NCBI GenBank assembly: GCA_937880545.1 | Contig: CALFKA010000202.1 | Coordinates: 1 to 10,531 of the forward strand | Direction: 5' to 3' | DNA length: 10,531 nt | From: an uncultured Clostridia bacterium | Lineage (GTDB): Bacteria; Bacillota; Clostridia; Peptostreptococcales; Acidaminobacteraceae | Shown: positions 8,601-10,531 of the stretch, piece after piece | Position numbering within the stretch: position 1 is the stretch's first letter | How the letters are laid out: the number at the start of each line of letters is the position of its first letter | Made by a program: the position numbers and the translations under genes | Notes under the pieces: model-generated | What the model was told of the DNA's origin: nothing | What the model saw: the letters and a program-made list of their open reading frames with translations, nothing else | Databases searched by the model: none

Positions 8601-9243
8601 GATTGAACACTTTCCCGGCTATTTAAACCTTCAGGAGCAAGTGCAAATGGTTCGCTCATTTGACCGGCCTATCTTGCTGGTAGATGACCTTCTTCATAAA
8701 GGCTATCGCCTGCTAACGCTGCTTCCCATATTGAAAGAGTATGGTATGGGAATACAGAAACTTTTCGTAGGTATTCTTTCCGGAATTGGGAAGTCTATTG
8801 CCGATGAAAATGATTTGGAAGTCGAATCCGCCTATTTTATTCCAAGACTTCGCATGTGGTTTCAAGAGAGCAAACTCTATCCATATATCGGGGGGGACTC
8901 TGTAAGTGGCGAGCTTCCTGCCTCAAAGGCGGGATCTATTCCATCTGTCAATCTGGTCTATCCCTATGCGAAAGTCGACTTCATGGAAGGCGAGAACCCG
9001 GAGGCGATGATGCAATTTAGTGACATCTGTCTCCGGTCGTCTCTACAGGTGCTCCGAGCACTCGAAGAAGAATACCTGCACCACAGACAGCGTCTTTTGA
9101 GCATGGATCGACTCACAGAAGTCCTTAGATATACCCGTTTTCCTGTCGGAAGACAGGAGGAGGTCGGTCGAAACCGAAGACCTTCCGAACTACTGGAAAG
9201 AGATCTGTTACTTCTGAGGAGATTGAAAGGATCGTCAATATGA
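5638..9243 (+). CDS. Giant multidomain protein: helical repeats, NadD/CoaD-like nucleotidyltransferase, GNAT-like and phosphoribosyltransferase-like regions
   Basis: This 1201-residue protein has no secure overall function. Residues 1 to about 510 are almost all helical, with leucine-rich helix pairs that look like degenerate HEAT/ARM repeats. Residues about 520-707 form a nucleotidyltransferase domain: FFPGTFDPFSAGH (524-536) matches the GTFDPxHxGH signature, with Ser533 in place of the first His. MGGDV (616-620) fits the NadD GxD region, and ISSTRIREG (674-682) is the C-terminal ATP-binding motif. Residues about 755-870 resemble a GNAT acyltransferase fold (IGRLLCIDAIYTEGD, then a YEEILSSMGFLYL end). 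Residues about 940-1060 look like a type I phosphoribosyltransferase, with RPILLVDDLLHKGYR at 1010-1024. A helical tail closes the protein. There is no signal peptide or membrane segment. ATG 5638 follows GAGGT (5629-5633). The stop overlaps the next gene as ATGA. The nucleotidyltransferase call is firm, the phosphoribosyltransferase-like call moderate, and the GNAT and HEAT calls tentative. Confidence 0.85.
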   Translation: MKSTKRPPLQTTPLWKNDHIVPLDEPLIQEPDELLLALNNLRIEVLDSFDDMMLLSEIEETIHSQPAMVVTAFLDATIQGSVLWTQEKVHLLSWAIYDSLSTASVGKRRLLAEALGKLLALHKRDFTGAVRQYLSPENLLYNAEALEESFGSFVNAFVKHSAEKPMDEEELAGLLYFLQECGEKVWIDFCLNLKQEYWSPKLREQVLYHAREIDTIASIMLMEHLTEPGSLDADYLSYLDTPEDYLRNFAKKKVLEKIGIEMEWGDVFSRIPKNSTLYLNNLLDSTPPAAKIHTIEMLMQKNAEDEKKSYDLIVHLINILRNDIQPLVLDEAAFSLVQLSAMITDQQRRELIDELLRNISKENYPPVQMLGVLAHYLQQESGEEFIQWSSQFSKGIKSAQQSHSISLLRVIFELLRMEQEDPQREETLINLLLNGMGHFKDSTAAMGLWFLLGLLDDEEVTLEKKGRLLGLLLLKIHSILQSAQHRSLLYTVMRRYFLVTLFAFFEKNPPGEFFSLKSHPDIAFFPGTFDPFSAGHKAIAMEVAVMGYEVYLAIDEFSWSKATTAHLIRREIASLSIADEFHLHLFPSDYSINIANQKDLHELRRVFKDREITMLMGGDVILKASAYEKPRTRDSIHTFPHILFTRTDSQDVQKRADELRLDVKLLDLGFFSAISSTRIREGIGLQKDISGLVDPMAKEYIYEHDLYAVEERVKHSLRVQPRNTKIHDIVSENELKPFQDLFKGNLHLSETSSAPRVLELKMASGEHGFIAFHWIRLKELHREITEPFFYHHVSENAIGRLLCIDAIYTEGDSVFLRRLLQELFRFVLPKDYTYCIYQEENAGEYEEILSSMGFLYLDSGNKRLYYVDMSHPCTLTLDVEELILEPYASTPSVRLALNEARASLRSAITSVFPGQLLLSIDQVDMYDTLIPLITTENQVPSVPLRPRKLGEALCVPFGEIFKKRTLPNTVTKSMHTEKIFAPDLNTFRIEHFPGYLNLQEQVQMVRSFDRPILLVDDLLHKGYRLLTLLPILKEYGMGIQKLFVGILSGIGKSIADENDLEVESAYFIPRLRMWFQESKLYPYIGGDSVSGELPASKAGSIPSVNLVYPYAKVDFMEGENPEAMMQFSDICLRSSLQVLRALEEEYLHHRQRLLSMDRLTEVLRYTRFPVGRQEEVGRNRRPSELLERDLLLLRRLKGSSI
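9141..9177 (+). other. Two tandem perfect hairpins in the 3' end of the giant gene
   Basis: TCCTGTC (9141-9147) pairs with GACAGGA (9152-9158) around a GGAA tetraloop of the GNRA type. Six bases later TCGGT (9164-9168) pairs with ACCGA (9173-9177) around CGAA. Neither is followed by a T-run, so they are not terminators. They lie about 60-100 bases upstream of the overlapping start of the next gene. Any role in mRNA processing or translational coupling is inference. Confidence 0.35.
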
Positions 9244-10160
9244 TCTGGAAGAATAAAGAGGAATATAGTAAAAGCTTCTCTCTCGCAAAAATGGTAACCG
9301 ATCTGCCTGTAAGAATAGGGATCATTGGCGCAGGAGATGTGGGCAGAAACCTGCTTCTAGGGCTTCGCCTATTAGGGAAGGATTGTCTATCGGAGTTGTC
9401 TTTCTGGGAGAAGAATCCCTTCCAAGCGGAGAGGGTCTTACATGAAGTGGGTGTAATCCGCTCTGTCATCGATCCGCTTGTCCCTCTTTATTTTGAAGAA
9501 GATCTCTCTTCAAATGACATTGTCGTCTATGCTGCTAGCGGGGGTGTCCCTCCACTAGGTGAGGAGAAACAAGCAGATGTAAGACTCATGCAATTTGGGA
9601 CAAATGCAGATATTCTAACGCATTGGGTCACAACACTTGAGTCGGAAGGTTTTAACGGACTTTACTTTATTTTGAGTGATCCCGTCGATTTTTTATGCCA
9701 GTTTGCGGTAGAATCTCTTGGTGTCTCTGCTGAACGGGTGATCGGTTTTGGCCAAGGTGTGATGTATGCCCGAGCCGCTTTTTATGGAGGAGAGCAGGTG
9801 CATATCTATGGGCCTCATGGCGCGGGTCTGTGGGTAGCCAATGATCCCTTGCACTATGATCCCATTCTCTCGCAAGAGCTGACGAAGAAGACGAGAGTTG
9901 AAAACATCTATATAAGAGAGATTGGCTTCAAACCATTTATCGGGCCGGCTTTTTCCAGCGGAGCTCTGAGCATGCTTTCTTATATTCGCTCGGAAACACA
10001 CTATGCTTCTCACTTTCTGGGGGGTATATATTGGGGTGAACAGTATTCTCCAAAGGACGGCTATTGGCATATAGAACCCATCAATGACGATCGTCTCTTT
10101 ACCGATATATTAAAGACGTATGAAAGGTGTGAGAGAGATGTCCGACAGCTGCTGGATTGA
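9240..10160 (+). CDS. Divergent lactate/malate dehydrogenase-fold protein
   Basis: This 306-residue protein has the layout and length of the LDH/MDH family. The NAD-binding Rossmann motif IGIIGAGDVGRNL (26-38) has GxGxxG at 30-35. DIVVYAASG (93-100) and ADVRLMQFGTN (112-122) match the substrate-loop region, with Arg115 at the usual Arg109 position. SDPVD (146-150) aligns with the family's TNPVD, so Asp147 replaces the conserved Asn. RVIGFGQGVMYAR (166-178) keeps Arg178 (Arg171 in LDH), but Met175 replaces the catalytic Asp168. GPHG (191-194) keeps the catalytic His195 as His193. The C-terminal GPAFSSGALSMLSYI matches the family. It is therefore an NAD-binding relative with an altered active site, and its substrate cannot be named. 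ATG 9240 overlaps the upstream stop (ATGA), with AAAGG at 9226-9230. Translational coupling to the giant protein is likely. Confidence 0.85.
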   Translation: MIWKNKEEYSKSFSLAKMVTDLPVRIGIIGAGDVGRNLLLGLRLLGKDCLSELSFWEKNPFQAERVLHEVGVIRSVIDPLVPLYFEEDLSSNDIVVYAASGGVPPLGEEKQADVRLMQFGTNADILTHWVTTLESEGFNGLYFILSDPVDFLCQFAVESLGVSAERVIGFGQGVMYARAAFYGGEQVHIYGPHGAGLWVANDPLHYDPILSQELTKKTRVENIYIREIGFKPFIGPAFSSGALSMLSYIRSETHYASHFLGGIYWGEQYSPKDGYWHIEPINDDRLFTDILKTYERCERDVRQLLD

Positions 10161-10482
10161 AATAAGCAGACAGTCATCGCCCCTGATGAAGCAGATGACA
10201 GAGTCCTTTCTTGAAGGGTATCGGCCTTCTTCGTATCCAACATTTTTACTGACCTTATCACTCGATGAATATGGGAGGGATGAAACACTATATAACCTTC
10301 TGCGCAGTGGGTTTGATCCTGCCGGTAAAAGAGGAGCTATTTTAGTGGAAAGTCCGTCCTCGCTCTATACAAAATCCATCCTCACCGAACATGTGCATCT
10401 ACTGAATTCCCTCGGTATGACTTTTCCGGGCTCTCCTTACGTGGAAGCCGTGGGTGACTTAAAAAACGTGAGAAACCTGGCC
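10138..10482 (+). CDS. Partial gene of unknown function, truncated at the contig end
   Basis: An ATG at 10138 opens a frame that overlaps the dehydrogenase-like gene by 23 bases and stays open to the window end. AAAGGTG (about 10123-10129) is a plausible ribosome binding site. The first 115 codons (to 10482) are genomic. They include an N-terminal amphipathic stretch, an AILVESPSSLYTKS segment, and HVHLLNSLGMTFPGSPYVEA, which could come from a small alpha/beta, perhaps flavodoxin-like, fold. I do not recognise the family. From 10483 the frame enters adapter sequence, so the following residues RSEEHTSELQSHHDLV must not be taken as protein. The overlap and shared strand suggest a third member of the operon formed with the two genes upstream. 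The codon pattern is open and ordinary, which supports a real gene. Confidence 0.7.
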
Positions 10483-10531
10483 AGATCGGAAGAGCACACG
10501 TCTGAACTCCAGTCACATCACGATCTCGTAT
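10483..10531 (+). other. Illumina TruSeq adapter contamination (index ATCACG)
   Basis: The last 49 bases match the indexed TruSeq adapter from memory. They begin AGATCGGAAGAGCACACGTC, continue TGAACTCCAGTCAC, then carry the six-base index ATCACG (10517-10522) and the start of the flow-cell arm, ATCTCGTAT. The match looks perfect. This is library-preparation sequence left on the contig, not part of the organism. The first base (A10483) may be genomic or the A-tail. Confidence 0.98.

Noticed and set aside
10483..10531. C-terminal extension of the last protein as a novel conserved domain
   Set aside because: The bases are TruSeq adapter, so the apparent conservation of this peptide in databases would be contamination.
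1..10531. CRISPR arrays, tRNA/rRNA genes, insertion sequences or prophage genes
   Set aside because: No regularly spaced repeats, cloverleaf-like segments, transposase or phage motifs, or terminal inverted repeats were seen on reading both strands.

Overview
The window looks like the end of a chromosomal contig from a low-to-mid-GC Firmicute, most likely a member of the Clostridia. The evidence is the gene order: a divergent leader consistent with rpmB, then asp23/yloU, fakA/yloV, recG, rsmD, coaD and a small coiled-coil 'ATPase-like' gene. This run is typical of that group. Every gene has a strong AGGAGG-type ribosome binding site. All complete genes lie on the + strand and are packed tightly.

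Region 1 (1-123) is a divergent control region. A Shine-Dalgarno sequence and a promoter-like hexamer pair face left, towards a gene whose start lies outside the window (rpmB by synteny). An extended -10 promoter faces right. Region 2 (124-5586) is the housekeeping run: an Asp23/YloU envelope protein, the fatty-acid kinase FakA, the branch-migration helicase RecG, the 16S rRNA methyltransferase RsmD, the pantetheine-phosphate adenylyltransferase CoaD and a Firmicutes-type coiled-coil protein. These genes are spaced by 2 to 32 bases, or overlap by ATGA. Intrinsic terminators follow fakA and the coiled-coil gene, and each sits almost directly against the next ribosome binding site.

Region 3 (5638-10482) is the unusual part: three overlapping, probably co-translated genes of unknown role. 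The first encodes a 1201-residue protein. It appears to join a helical-repeat N-terminus, a NadD/CoaD-like nucleotidyltransferase domain, a GNAT-like segment and a type I phosphoribosyltransferase-like domain with a non-standard PRPP loop. The second encodes a divergent lactate/malate-dehydrogenase-fold protein that keeps the catalytic His and two Arg residues but lacks the usual Asp and Asn. The third is cut off by the contig end and is not recognised. Together they suggest a nucleotide or cofactor module, but this is inference.

Region 4 (10483-10531) is not genomic. It is Illumina TruSeq adapter sequence, including the index ATCACG, joined to the contig end. The last reading frame runs straight through it, so its apparent C-terminus (RSEEHTSELQSHHDLV) is an artefact.
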